In this document: positions 43,110-51,112 of the stretch, piece by piece
How positions within the stretch are numbered: the first letter of the stretch is position 1
Layout: each line of letters starts with the position of its first letter
DNA from: Paenibacillus tianmuensis
GTDB lineage: Bacteria > Bacillota > Bacilli > Paenibacillales > NBRC-103111
Reading direction: 5' to 3'
Length of the DNA: 64,000 bases
Assembly (NCBI RefSeq): GCF_900100345.1
Contig: NZ_FMTT01000002.1
Location: 163,715-227,714, forward strand
Position numbers and translations under genes: made by a program
The notes under the pieces: generated by a model
What the model was told of the DNA's origin: nothing
Seen by the model: only the letters and a program-made list of their open reading frames with translations
The model's database searches: none

Positions 43110-44354
43110 CTATTCCCGGGCAGCTGCGGCGCCTTCTTTTACCTGAGCGGGAATCCCTGCCTGCTTGCGAAGACCCGGGCTCTCCTTCCAGCGGATCACC
43201 ATGACCATGCTTGCCACCATGAAGGCCGCTCCGAGCACATAAGGGTAATTGACGTTAACGTCGAACAGTACGCCGGCAATGGCCGGTCCCGCAATCGTCC
43301 CCAAGCTCATGTAGGCGTTGTTCATCCCCGCGACGAATCCCTGCTCGTTTCCAGCCATCTTGGACAACAGCGTATTGACGGCTGGCCGGATCAGCGTCGT
43401 AGCGACGAAAAACAGAATGGTAACGGCAAAAATGGCAACGTACGTCTTCGCCGCTAAGACCGCCAGCATCATGACGGCGGCAAGCAGAAACATAGCCATA
43501 AGAATTTGACGCTCGCTAAACCTCCGCAGCAGCCTTTCGAAAAGAACGGCTTGGGTAAAAACCCCTGCCAGCGCGCCAAGCGTAATCATCAGCGAGATAT
43601 CCTTCGGCGTAAATCCGTGCTTCTCGGTCACATATAAACTAATCACGGATTCAAAACCCATCAGGCCGAACGTCATCATGAATACAAGCAGTAGCAGCAT
43701 GAAGTACGGCGCACGAAACGAGCTAAGCATTTGCTTGAGCAGATTTTCCCGCTTCTTCTCCGACGTCCGGGCCAAATGCCTCGCTTCCCGGCTTTGGGTT
43801 TCCGGCAGAAACAGCAGGGACAGCAGCACCGACACGCCGGCTACGGCCGCCGCCACATAGAACGGAACCCGCAGCCCATATTCGGCCAGAAATCCGCCGA
43901 TGCCCGGCCCGATCACGATGCCGAGCGACATCGAAGCGCTGAACAAGCCCAGCCCTTTTCCGCGTTCTTCCTCCACCGTAATGTCAGCCACATAGGCCAT
44001 CATCGCCGGTGTCAGGAGCGCCGCCCCGATTCCGCTAAGCATTCTGGACACGTAAAGCAGCCACATCTGATCGGCCAGCCCGAACAGCAGCTGGGACAAG
44101 GTAAACACCCCGATCCCCAAGACAATCATGAATTTACGCCCGTATTTATCGGACATTTCGCCGCCAATAGGGGAAAATATGAGCTGCGTCACCCCCATAG
44201 CCGCGATAAGGTAACCCATTTCCCGGCCGGTTGCCCCTAATTCCATCATGAATTTAGGTAAAATGGGGATGATCAGTCCCATTCCCACCATCGTAATGAA
44301 CATGTTCACCATCAAAATGACGAGCGGTCCCCAATTTGATCTGGTTTTGGTCAT
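43110..44354 (-). CDS. MFS multidrug efflux transporter (NorA/Bmr type, DHA1)
   Basis: 414-residue 12-helix proton-coupled drug exporter. Motif A G-E-M-S-D-K-Y-G-R-K (about 64-73), motif B-like R-M-L-S-G-I-G-A-A-L, and motif C G-I-V-I-G-P-G-I-G-G-F-L (about 142-153), specific to drug:H+ antiporters, are visible. Start at 44354, six bases after GAGAGGTG. A sigma-A promoter and an 18-bp palindrome lie upstream. The operon is divergent from the Lsa-type gene, and the two -35 regions are almost back to back, so this is a small antibiotic-response locus. Confidence 0.9.
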   Translation of the reverse strand: MTKTRSNWGPLVILMVNMFITMVGMGLIIPILPKFMMELGATGREMGYLIAAMGVTQLIFSPIGGEMSDKYGRKFMIVLGIGVFTLSQLLFGLADQMWLLYVSRMLSGIGAALLTPAMMAYVADITVEEERGKGLGLFSASMSLGIVIGPGIGGFLAEYGLRVPFYVAAAVAGVSVLLSLLFLPETQSREARHLARTSEKKRENLLKQMLSSFRAPYFMLLLLVFMMTFGLMGFESVISLYVTEKHGFTPKDISLMITLGALAGVFTQAVLFERLLRRFSERQILMAMFLLAAVMMLAVLAAKTYVAIFAVTILFFVATTLIRPAVNTLLSKMAGNEQGFVAGMNNAYMSLGTIAGPAIAGVLFDVNVNYPYVLGAAFMVASMVMVIRWKESPGLRKQAGIPAQVKEGAAAARE

Positions 44355-44387
44355 AACTTTCACCTCTCTTGCAGATTTCAATTCCTT

Positions 44388-44405
44388 ACCAATTGACCAA
44401 TTGGT
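44388..44405. promoter_or_regulatory. TetR operator upstream of the MFS pump
   Basis: ACCAATTG (44388-44395), AC, CAATTGGT (44398-44405): perfect 8-base arms, downstream of the pump promoter and 34 bases before its start codon. The likely ligand-responsive repressor is the TetR gene of the same operon. Confidence 0.7.
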
Positions 44406-44434
44406 TCTATAAATGACTACGTGGTTATTTCGAG

Positions 44435-44464
44435 ATTATATCCTTCCCCACTCCGTTAAGTCAA
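44435..44464 (-). promoter_or_regulatory. Sigma-A promoter of the MFS-tetR operon
   Basis: TTGACT (44464-44459), 18-base spacer, TATAAT (44440-44435). Confidence 0.75.
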
Positions 44465-44468
44465 CTTG

Positions 44469-44497
44469 TTGAAATTAAAAAACGGGTATGATATGAT
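44469..44497 (+). promoter_or_regulatory. Sigma-A promoter of the Lsa-type gene
   Basis: TTGAAA (44469-44474), 17-base spacer, TATGAT (44492-44497). The transcript starts near 44504, about 250 bases before the coding start. Confidence 0.75.
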
Positions 44498-44503
44498 GGC
44501 TCT

Positions 44504-44752
44504 AAATTAATGATGGGAGCTGAAAAGATATCATGTAAAACTTTTCTTGCTAAGAAATATAAAATAATAAAACAAAAAAGCGATACGAACGCATGTTTTA
44601 TTATTTATATGCAAGAAAGTTACGATATCTTTTCGCTCAAACAATATTTCCTTATCTAACTCGGCATCGGGTTGGATTCGCTGTATTTATTTGAGCTGCA
44701 AGAAAGTAACTTTCTTGCAGCTTTTATATTTTTATACAGGAGGATCTATTCT
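44504..44752 (+). promoter_or_regulatory. Attenuation leader of the Lsa-type ABC-F gene
   Basis: About 250 bases of structured leader. GAAAAGATATC (44522-44532) is complementary to GATATCTTTTC (44624-44634), AACTTTTCTTGC (44539-44550) to GCAAGAAAGTT (44611-44621, one bulge), and AAATAATAAAACA (44562-44574) to TGTTTTATTATTT (44594-44606), making one long hairpin. GCAAGAAAGT recurs in the terminator stem at 44698-44707, so the first element could pair with either copy. An ATG-TAA minimal frame lies at 44533-44538 and a 49-codon frame runs 44510-44659. This is the pattern of ribosome-dependent attenuation of antibiotic-resistance ABC-F genes. Confidence 0.75.
44694..44733 (+). terminator. Leader terminator upstream of the Lsa-type gene
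   Basis: AGCTGCAAGAAAGT (44694-44707) is perfectly complementary to ACTTTCTTGCAGCT (44709-44722), followed by TTTATATTTTT. It ends 20 bases before the coding start and would stop transcription in the absence of drug. Confidence 0.85.
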
Positions 44753-46231
44753 ATGTCATTAATCAGCGTGACAAACCTGACGTTTGCCTATGACGGCAGT
44801 TACGATAACTTATTCGAGAACATAAGCTTTCAAATCGATACCGATTGGAAATTGGGATTTACGGGAAGGAACGGCAGAGGCAAGACCACATTCCTCAACC
44901 TATTGCTCGGGAAGTATGAATACAGCGGAACTATTTCGGCCAAGGTCAGCTTCGAGTATTTTCCATTCCATGTGGAGAACAAGGAACATAACACAATGGA
45001 TGTTATCGGCGACATCTACCCGGATTACCTTCACTGGGAATTGATGCGCGAGCTTTCATTGCTCAAGGTGTCGGAGGATGTTCTATATCGGCCCTTTGCT
45101 TCATTGTCCAATGGGGAGCAAACGAAAGTATTACTGGCTGCCCTGTTTCTTAAGGAAAACAGCTTTTTGTTGATTGACGAGCCGACCAATCATCTGGACA
45201 TGGACGCCAGAAAGCTTGTCAGTCAATATCTCAATACCAAAAGCGGGTTTATTCTCATCTCTCACGACAGGTCATTCCTGGATCGCTGCGTTGACCATAT
45301 CCTGTCCATCAATAAAACCGACATCGAAATTCAAAAAGGCAATTTTTCCGATTGGTGGGAAAATAAACGGAGACAAGATCAATTTGAGCTTGGCGAGAAC
45401 GAAAAGCTGAAAAAAGACATAAAACGTTTGTCAGAAGCGTCCAAACGAACGAGTCACTGGTCGGACGAGGTGGAAAAAACGAAGAACGGCACAACGAATT
45501 CCGGCTCCAAGGTAGATAAAGGGTATATCGGCCACAAGGCCGCCAAAATGATGAAACGCTCCAAATCCATGGAGCATCGACAGCAGGCTTCGATCGAGGA
45601 AAAGTCGAAGCTCTTGAAAAATATCGAAAGCTCCGAGAGCTTAAAGATTACCCAGCTGGCTTATCATAAAAACCAGCTCGCCGAACTGGACCATGTTTCC
45701 ATTTACTACGGGGAGAAGAGGGTCTGCACCGATCTCAGCTTTACGATTGAGCAAGGCGAGCGGATTGCGCTCTCGGGTGCGAATGGCTCCGGAAAATCAA
45801 GCATTATCAAGCTGATTTGCGGCGAGGATATCGCGTATACCGGCACGTTCAGAAAAGGAAGCCAACTGAAAATATCGTACGTTTCGCAGGATACTTCACA
45901 TTTGCACGGCAACTTAACGGATTACGCCAGAAGCAGCGGGATTGATGAAAGCCTGTTTAAATCGATTCTAAGAAAGCTTGACTTTTCCAGAGTTCAATTT
46001 GACAAAGATATATCAGCCTATAGCGGCGGTCAAAAGAAGAAAGTGCTGCTGGCGAAAAGTCTTTGCGAGAAGGTTCATTTGCATATTTGGGATGAGCCGC
46101 TTAATTTTATCGATGTGATTTCGCGCATGCAAATCGAGGAACTGCTGATCGAGCACTCCCCGACCCTTCTTTTTGTGGAGCATGACAGCGAATTTTGCAA
46201 AAATATTGCTACCAAGGTCATTGAACTCTAA
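44753..46231 (+). CDS. Lsa-family ABC-F ribosomal protection protein
   Basis: 492-residue cytoplasmic twin-ATPase with no membrane domain, of the Lsa group that displaces lincosamides, streptogramin A and pleuromutilins from the ribosome. First Walker A G-R-N-G-R-G-K-T-T (38-46), signature L-S-N-G-E-Q, Walker B L-L-I-D-E-P-T-N-H-L-D; second Walker A G-A-N-G-S-G-K-S-S, signature Y-S-G-G-Q-K-K-K, Walker B W-D-E-P-L-N-F-I-D-V. N-terminal Y-D-N-L-F-E-N-I-S-F-Q-I-D-T-D-W-K-L is Lsa-like. The interdomain linker (about 195-310) carries the antibiotic resistance tip. CAGGAGG precedes the ATG at 44753; an earlier ATG would lie before the terminator. Confidence 0.9.
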   Translation: MSLISVTNLTFAYDGSYDNLFENISFQIDTDWKLGFTGRNGRGKTTFLNLLLGKYEYSGTISAKVSFEYFPFHVENKEHNTMDVIGDIYPDYLHWELMRELSLLKVSEDVLYRPFASLSNGEQTKVLLAALFLKENSFLLIDEPTNHLDMDARKLVSQYLNTKSGFILISHDRSFLDRCVDHILSINKTDIEIQKGNFSDWWENKRRQDQFELGENEKLKKDIKRLSEASKRTSHWSDEVEKTKNGTTNSGSKVDKGYIGHKAAKMMKRSKSMEHRQQASIEEKSKLLKNIESSESLKITQLAYHKNQLAELDHVSIYYGEKRVCTDLSFTIEQGERIALSGANGSGKSSIIKLICGEDIAYTGTFRKGSQLKISYVSQDTSHLHGNLTDYARSSGIDESLFKSILRKLDFSRVQFDKDISAYSGGQKKKVLLAKSLCEKVHLHIWDEPLNFIDVISRMQIEELLIEHSPTLLFVEHDSEFCKNIATKVIEL

Positions 46232-46250
46232 ATGGGCACAAGATGAATAG

Positions 46251-46310
46251 AGGCAGCGGCAGTCCGGGACGTTATTTTCGCGTCCGAAGCTGCCGCTGCC
46301 TTTTATTTTT
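46251..46310 (+). terminator. Terminator of the Lsa-type gene
   Basis: AGGCAGCGGCAG (46251-46262) pairs with CTGCCGCTGCC (46290-46300), with an inner GGGACG/CGTCC stem, followed by TTTTATTTTT. Confidence 0.9.
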
Positions 46311-46315
46311 AGAGT

Positions 46316-46696
46316 TTACTTTTTTTCCATGACCGCAAAGTAATTGTCTTCATCATCTGCAAAGTTAAATACTCTTCCGGAAGGCATCGTTACCATTTCT
46401 CCGACTTTGACATTTTTATTGGATAGGTCGCTATACAATTGATCGAGATTTTCCGTAAAAAACATCAAAGAAGGCGTACCGAGATTTAATCCGGGCGACA
46501 TTTTGGCAACGAATTCCTTGTTATGGAGAATGATGCTTGTTTCTGCACCCTTGGCAGGAGCAATTTCGATCCATCTCATGCCTTGGCCGTTATTTTCTTC
46601 CGAAATGACCTTAAATCCTACTTTTTCCGTCCAAAAATCCCGTGCCTCATCTTGGTTATTTACATACAACATAATTTGACCGACTTGACTAATCAT
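46316..46696 (-). CDS. VOC (glyoxalase/bleomycin resistance) family protein
   Basis: 126-residue single VOC protein with two beta-alpha-beta-beta-beta modules. V-G-Q-I-M-L-Y-V-N-N-Q-D-E-A-R-D-F-W-T-E-K-V-G-F-K-V starts the first module; S-L-M-F-F-T-E-N-L-D-Q-L-Y-S-D-L starts the second, and F-A-D-D-E-D-N-Y-F-A-V-M ends it. It is close to the 'extradiol dioxygenase-like' PhnB/YlbA group; no metal-ligand set assigns an activity. ATG at 46696 has AAAGGAG 11 bases upstream; the adjacent TTG is a possible start. Confidence 0.82.
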   Translation of the reverse strand: MISQVGQIMLYVNNQDEARDFWTEKVGFKVISEENNGQGMRWIEIAPAKGAETSIILHNKEFVAKMSPGLNLGTPSLMFFTENLDQLYSDLSNKNVKVGEMVTMPSGRVFNFADDEDNYFAVMEKK

Positions 46697-46828
46697 CAAT
46701 GGTTCAGCTCCTTTATTATAAGTAATTACCAAATCCGATGCTCCTAATGCAAAAAGCAGCCCATCGCGAGCATGCACGCGTCCTGATTCTAATCGTTGCG
46801 GCAGTCTGCGCGCCGGAATCTCGTCATC

Positions 46829-47233
46829 CTACGGCCAAATTACCGCTTCTTCCGGGCTCAAAGGCCGGTCGTATAAATTATTGCTCATCAAACCTGAGTA
46901 GACGATATGCCGGACCACCTTGCCTTTATCGCAAAAAACGATGATCTTGTTGGCATCGTCATAGGATAAATGTTGATCGGTCCAGTTATAGCCTACAGCG
47001 GTATTGATGGTTCGCGGGTCGGTATAGGCACCAAAGACGTACACTTTGTCCCAAGCGAAGTCGGTATGATCCTTCAAATAAACCGCTGTGCCCGCTTCCC
47101 GGGCCTTCAACGCTTCTTTCTCAATGGTGCGGACGAGCTGCTGCTCCGGGCCCCCGATTTCGAGCCGGATCACAGCGTAAACGACGATTGCGGCAAGCAA
47201 CATGGCTGCGGCGAATGCTATTGCTTTTTTCAT
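46829..47233 (-). CDS. Exported or membrane-anchored protein of unknown function
   Basis: 134-residue protein with an N-terminal hydrophobic helix (about 4-23), then a soluble domain with F-A-W-D-K-V-Y-V-F-G-A-Y, G-Y-N-W and H-L-S-Y-D-D-A-N-K-I-I-V-F. I do not recognise a named function. AAGGGGC precedes the ATG, which overlaps the stop of the truncated acetyltransferase frame (ATGA). Confidence 0.65.
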   Translation of the reverse strand: MKKAIAFAAAMLLAAIVVYAVIRLEIGGPEQQLVRTIEKEALKAREAGTAVYLKDHTDFAWDKVYVFGAYTDPRTINTAVGYNWTDQHLSYDDANKIIVFCDKGKVVRHIVYSGLMSNNLYDRPLSPEEAVIWP

Positions 47234-47496
47234 GCTACAGCCCCTTTCGGAAAACTTGCTGCGTCTTCGTATTTTCGAATCCTGCGCCCTTGTAGAATTG
47301 ATGGGCCATGCGCATGAATCCAGCCGACGAGCTTGCTTTGCGCTTCCGCCACGATTACGACATGATCGGCCACATTCAGAATGGGAGCCAATCTTGCTTC
47401 GATTTGCTCCGCTCTGGCGGGGTAACCCAATTGTCCGGATAACCGGGCAATCTCTGGGCCATCCTGCGGCACGGCCTTCCGGTAAAGCAAGTCCAT
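47230..47496 (-). pseudogene. Truncated GNAT acetyltransferase (N-terminal half only)
   Basis: 88-residue frame. Residues 1-68 match the start of a GNAT domain (Y-R-K-A-V-P-Q-D-G-P-E-I-A-R-L, V-I-V-A-E-A-Q-S-K-L-V-G-W-I-H-A-H), but the acetyl-CoA-binding motif A (R/Q-x-x-G-x-G) and everything after are missing; an unrelated tail (Q-G-R-R-I-R-K-Y-E-D) follows. It cannot be an active acetyltransferase. A deletion has probably joined its 5' half to the region preceding the downstream gene. Confidence 0.65.
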
Positions 47497-47605
47497 TTCA
47501 TCTCATCCCCTGTCGCTGTTCTATTTTTCCTTTTACACTTTAGCAAATAGTGTATCACATCCTCCTTCCTAAAAATAACGCTAGCGGCGGCTGGACGGAA
47601 ACGAG

Positions 47606-47632
47606 AAAAAGGACCGGGTTTAAACCCAGTCC
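47606..47632 (-). terminator. Terminator of the M28 aminopeptidase gene
   Basis: On the minus strand GGACTGGGTTT (47632-47622) pairs with AAACCCGGTCC, followed by TTTTTC. Confidence 0.85.
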
Positions 47633-47645
47633 TCCGTGAAGCGGA

Positions 47646-49046
47646 TCAAACCCCCGGCGTAGTCGGATCGAATGGATAGTTCACCGGCGTAAAGAAATCC
47701 TTGTATCGTTTGAATGACGGCGTCGTGGGCGACAAGATCTCCGCCACGGAGTTGCCGACAATCGTTGCGACGTTGGCCAATTTGTCCTTGCTGATTTTAT
47801 CGATCGTGTCGTACCGGGAATGGTATTCAGGCTCTGCTGGGGAATGGGTGTACAAAGCGGTGGCGACTCCCCGCTGGTAGAAAGGAACATGATCGCTCCG
47901 TCCGAACCGCCCGTACGGAATGACCCCGGATAATCTGGAGGCAAAGGTCGCGCCCAAGTCGGTGACTACGTTTTTCTGTCCGTTCACCGTGTACATAATC
48001 AAGTTGCCCGAATTTTTGCTGCCTACCATATCGAGTTGAAAATGCCCGATAAACCGGCCGATATCCGTGGAGCTGAGCGACCTGGCATAGGCTTGGGAGC
48101 CGTATAAGCCGTATTCTTCCGCGCCGAATGTCAGAAAACGGACCTCGGAATCCCGCTGGGTACCCGCGACGGCCCGCGCGATTTCCAGCACAACGCCCAC
48201 GCCGGAAGCGTCGTCGTTGGCTCCGGGGCCTGCGGACACCGAGTCGTGATGTGCGCCGACCGTAACCAGATCCGTGGTCGTTGTCGTCGTATTGGGCCTT
48301 AGCGTAGCCACAACGTTGTAGGAGGTTGCCGCCATGGCGGCTACACCTTGAACACTGAGACTTGCCCGGGGACTGCCGTTTGCCGCCAGCCTTTGCTTCA
48401 AATCTTGCGCGTCTTTGCCCGAAAGGCTGACGGTTGGAAGGGAAAGCGTGCTGTATTGCGTATCCGAAATCGGGGCATCGGAGGAAGGATCGTAGAGAAT
48501 GACGGCCACCGCGCCTTGATCCGCAGCGTTGGCGATTTTTTCATTATTGTCGATTTGGCCCGCTTCGATCAGAGCTATCTTTCCCTCAAGCTCCAGACCT
48601 TTCAAATCCTGCTGCGCTCCTTTTTTCGCATCAACAACCTCGCCGCTGACCTCGCCGCCTTGCGTGTTTTGGAGTGCTTGCGGGGCAAGGTGCTCGCTTA
48701 CGAATCCTTGCGCTCCTTCGATCGTCAGTTGAATGCTGCTTGGGGCGGTATATTTGGGGAAGGTAAAGGACTGCAGGGTGACAGAGTAGCCATACTTCTC
48801 CAATTCGCCTTTGATGTACTGCACCGCATTGTACTCATTTTGCGTCCCCGCTACCCTCGAAGACACGGCCAAGCGCGAAACGTGGTTGAATATGGCGTCT
48901 CCATTCACGGTGATGGTATTAGCCGGGCCATGGACGACAGCGCCCTCGGGTCCGGCCTCCGATGGAGCCGCTACAGCGAGCCCTGCGCCCGTTCCCCAGC
49001 AAAGACTGGCTGCCAAAAGAAAACGCGACCAAATAATTCCTTTCAT
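47646..49046 (-). CDS. Secreted M28-family metallo-aminopeptidase with PA domain
   Basis: 466-residue exported zinc aminopeptidase (YwaD/leucyl aminopeptidase type). Signal peptide (1-27), PA insert domain (about 130-235), and M28 catalytic domain with zinc ligands in G-A-H-H-D-S-V, G-A-N-D-D-A-S-G, G-A-E-E-Y-G-L-Y-G-S (catalytic Glu-Glu), Q-L-D-M-V-G-S and Y-H-S-R-Y-D-T-I-D. It trims amino acids from peptides outside the cell. The second ATG (49046) sits seven bases after GGAG and is preferred over the first. Monocistronic. Confidence 0.9.
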   Translation of the reverse strand: MKGIIWSRFLLAASLCWGTGAGLAVAAPSEAGPEGAVVHGPANTITVNGDAIFNHVSRLAVSSRVAGTQNEYNAVQYIKGELEKYGYSVTLQSFTFPKYTAPSSIQLTIEGAQGFVSEHLAPQALQNTQGGEVSGEVVDAKKGAQQDLKGLELEGKIALIEAGQIDNNEKIANAADQGAVAVILYDPSSDAPISDTQYSTLSLPTVSLSGKDAQDLKQRLAANGSPRASLSVQGVAAMAATSYNVVATLRPNTTTTTTDLVTVGAHHDSVSAGPGANDDASGVGVVLEIARAVAGTQRDSEVRFLTFGAEEYGLYGSQAYARSLSSTDIGRFIGHFQLDMVGSKNSGNLIMYTVNGQKNVVTDLGATFASRLSGVIPYGRFGRSDHVPFYQRGVATALYTHSPAEPEYHSRYDTIDKISKDKLANVATIVGNSVAEILSPTTPSFKRYKDFFTPVNYPFDPTTPGV

Positions 49047-49138
49047 CATGTCACTCCTTTTTGTTTTGAAAATGTAATACGCTTCTACTTTATTGCGGCG
49101 GCCAACTCAAATATGCATGCAATTTTGGAATGAACGAA

Positions 49139-49188
49139 TGAAAAAAGCGCAGCCATATTCCCGTAACTACGGGGAGGCTTGCGCTTTT
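49139..49188 (-). terminator. Terminator of the VOC/YitT operon
   Basis: GCGCA-G-CC pairs with GG-C-TTGCGC around an inner CCCG/CGGG stem; on the minus strand TTTTTT follows. Confidence 0.75.
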
Positions 49189-49223
49189 GAATAATTCACC
49201 GCTATTTCATTTTATTTAAACGA

Positions 49224-49907
49224 TCAAGCCTGACCGCTCACGCTCTCGATCTGATACGGTTTAGGTCCGAGCTTGATACTACCGGCACGTTCCGTCTGAA
49301 GCTTAACCGTCGTCGGAAAAATACCGGGCATCCGCTCATCCGGGAACCAAGGGCGTTTGCGATCGATAACGATCAGCAGACCTTCCACGTTGCCGACCGC
49401 GGCGAATTGCCGGTCGTCCCCGCTCCACTTCTCAAGCGAAAACGATTCATGCAGCTGCCGGAGGGCAGCCGGCAGATCCTCGACCGGAAGCCCGATCTCG
49501 CTAATGCGTAAAATATCTTTGGACGAAAAAGGGGCGCTGGTAGCATTGCTCAAGGAATGATGAGCGATCAACTCCACGAGATTTCCGTCCGGATCGTAGA
49601 AATACAAGGCCGTGGCATTCCAATTCGGAAAAGGAAATTGTACGGCTTCGTTTTTGGCAATCGGCTCGATTCCTTTGCTGCGTACCCACTCCAGCGCTTC
49701 GTCCGCTTTATTGTCGGGAATCGTGAAGGCGATGTGGTAGTAGGTCTGCTCCCGGTCATCCGCAACAAAGGTAAGCTTGGACTCGCCCGCCTGAATCACC
49801 AGCGAATCCGCATTCTCTTCAAGTATGGGAAGCTGTAGCGTATCGCAATAGAACTGTTTTGTCGCCTCGTTATTGGAGGAGTGCAAAATAACCTCGCGTA
49901 TTTTCAT
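49224..49907 (-). CDS. VOC family protein, two-domain (catechol dioxygenase/glyoxalase-like)
   Basis: 227-residue protein. The first VOC half (1-120) includes V-I-L-H-S-S-N-N-E-A-T-K-Q-F-Y, Y-Y-H-I-A-F-T-I-P and F-Y-D-P-D-G-N-L-V-E-L-I-A-H-H, where H and the last E occupy metal-ligand positions. A second, weaker VOC half starts I-S-E-I-G-L-P-V-E-D-L. Similar to YycE/CatE-like dioxygenase-fold proteins; activity unassigned. GGAGA precedes the ATG at 49907. It follows yitT by 23 bases, so the two form an operon. Confidence 0.8.
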   Translation of the reverse strand: MKIREVILHSSNNEATKQFYCDTLQLPILEENADSLVIQAGESKLTFVADDREQTYYHIAFTIPDNKADEALEWVRSKGIEPIAKNEAVQFPFPNWNATALYFYDPDGNLVELIAHHSLSNATSAPFSSKDILRISEIGLPVEDLPAALRQLHESFSLEKWSGDDRQFAAVGNVEGLLIVIDRKRPWFPDERMPGIFPTTVKLQTERAGSIKLGPKPYQIESVSGQA

Positions 49908-49930
49908 CTCGATCTCTCCTTCGCGATGGG

Positions 49931-50845
49931 TCACGAGAAGACTTTCGACGCGTCCCTTCCTGCCCGCGGAACCAAGGGATAGCTGTGGAACCCTTGTCCA
50001 TACACTTCGCTGGCTTCACTTAGAATGACGAACGCTTGCGGATCTACCGTGCTGACGATTCTCTTAAGCGGCGCAATGTCGGCATTTCTCAGGACGACCA
50101 TCAGGACCCCGCGGGGTTCCCCGGTATAACCGCCCCAGCTTGTGAACCGGGTCAAGCCGCGGTCCAATTCCAGCAAAATCGCGGCGCGCAGCGTCTCTTC
50201 GCGTGTTTGATCCGTAATGATAAAGGCTACCTTGGAATCCGAGGCCGAGTGAATCAGCTCCAGCGCCTTTTTGGTTAAAAACAACCCGATCCATGCATAC
50301 AACGCCTTCTCCGGCGAAAAGACGATCGCAGCCATTAAAATAACGGCAAAGTCGAGGATTAGCAGCGCCTTTCCCAGTCCGATGCCGAGCTTGCGGTTCA
50401 GAAGCAGCGCCACGATCGTAAACCCGCCGGAGGAGGCGTTGCCTTTAAAAATCAAGCCCAACCCGAGCCCGGTCCCAATACCGCCATAAATGGCGGCCAG
50501 CAGCATGTTGTCCGTCAGCGACGGCACGCCTTCGGTGAACAAGATACACAAAGGCAGCAGGATGGAGCCCAATACTGTTTTAACCGCAAATCCCCGGCCG
50601 AATACCGCCGCGCCCGCCAGAAGCAGCGGCACGTTGATCAGCCATTGGCTGATCGCCGGCTTCAAGCCCGTTACATATTCGAGGACGGTGGACAAGCCGG
50701 TCACACCGCCCGCAGCAATCTGATACGGATGCTGAAACATGTTATAGCTGATTGCCATCAGAAGGCAACCGATTGTCAAGTAAGCCATCTGCACTCCGAA
50801 GGCCGCCGCACGGCCATACCCGGAAGCGCCGCGATCCGATTTCAT
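49931..50845 (-). CDS. YitT-family membrane protein
   Basis: 304-residue membrane protein: five helices (DUF161/YitT_membrane, about 10-200) and a cytoplasmic DUF2179 domain (about 215-285, A-F-I-I-T-D-Q, G-R-G-L-T-like E-L-D-R-G-L-T, R-G-V-L-M-V-V-L). YitT proteins are common in Firmicutes and their transport substrate is unknown. Start uncertain: ATG at 50845 (AAGG four bases before) or GTG at 50857. A promoter is visible at 51073-51102, giving an untranslated leader of about 220 bases. Confidence 0.88.
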   Translation of the reverse strand: MKSDRGASGYGRAAAFGVQMAYLTIGCLLMAISYNMFQHPYQIAAGGVTGLSTVLEYVTGLKPAISQWLINVPLLLAGAAVFGRGFAVKTVLGSILLPLCILFTEGVPSLTDNMLLAAIYGGIGTGLGLGLIFKGNASSGGFTIVALLLNRKLGIGLGKALLILDFAVILMAAIVFSPEKALYAWIGLFLTKKALELIHSASDSKVAFIITDQTREETLRAAILLELDRGLTRFTSWGGYTGEPRGVLMVVLRNADIAPLKRIVSTVDPQAFVILSEASEVYGQGFHSYPLVPRAGRDASKVFS

Positions 50846-51037
50846 GTTGCCTTGCACACTCCCTGCTCTTGGATGTAGTTCTTCATCTTTTTATCATGAA
50901 TGCTACACCCTCGCAAGAGCGCAGGGCAACGCGAATTCGCTGTATAACGCCTACGCCGCAATGCTTTCACACTTTCTTGCAGCACAGCAATCCGGTAGAC
51001 TCCTGCCGGTTTTCATCCACTCCTTTCCTGTAAGGAT

Positions 51038-51070
51038 TTTATAAACTTAATATACTTTTATGTTTATAAA
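51038..51070. repeat. Inverted repeat at the yitT transcript start
   Basis: TTTATAAAC (51038-51046) and GTTTATAAA (51062-51070) are perfect 9-base arms with 15 bases between, just downstream of the yitT -10. An operator is likely; regulator unknown. Confidence 0.55.
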
Positions 51071-51072
51071 TT

Positions 51073-51102
51073 ATAATATCAATTTACTGATTTATTTGTC
51101 AA
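51073..51102 (-). promoter_or_regulatory. Sigma-A promoter of yitT
   Basis: TTGACA (51102-51097), 18-base spacer, TATTAT (51078-51073). Confidence 0.7.
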
Positions 51103-51112
51103 TGCATGTTCA

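Noticed and set aside
44510..44659. 49-codon frame in the Lsa leader as a real gene
   Set aside because: No upstream ribosome binding site and it runs through a hairpin; treated as part of the regulatory leader.
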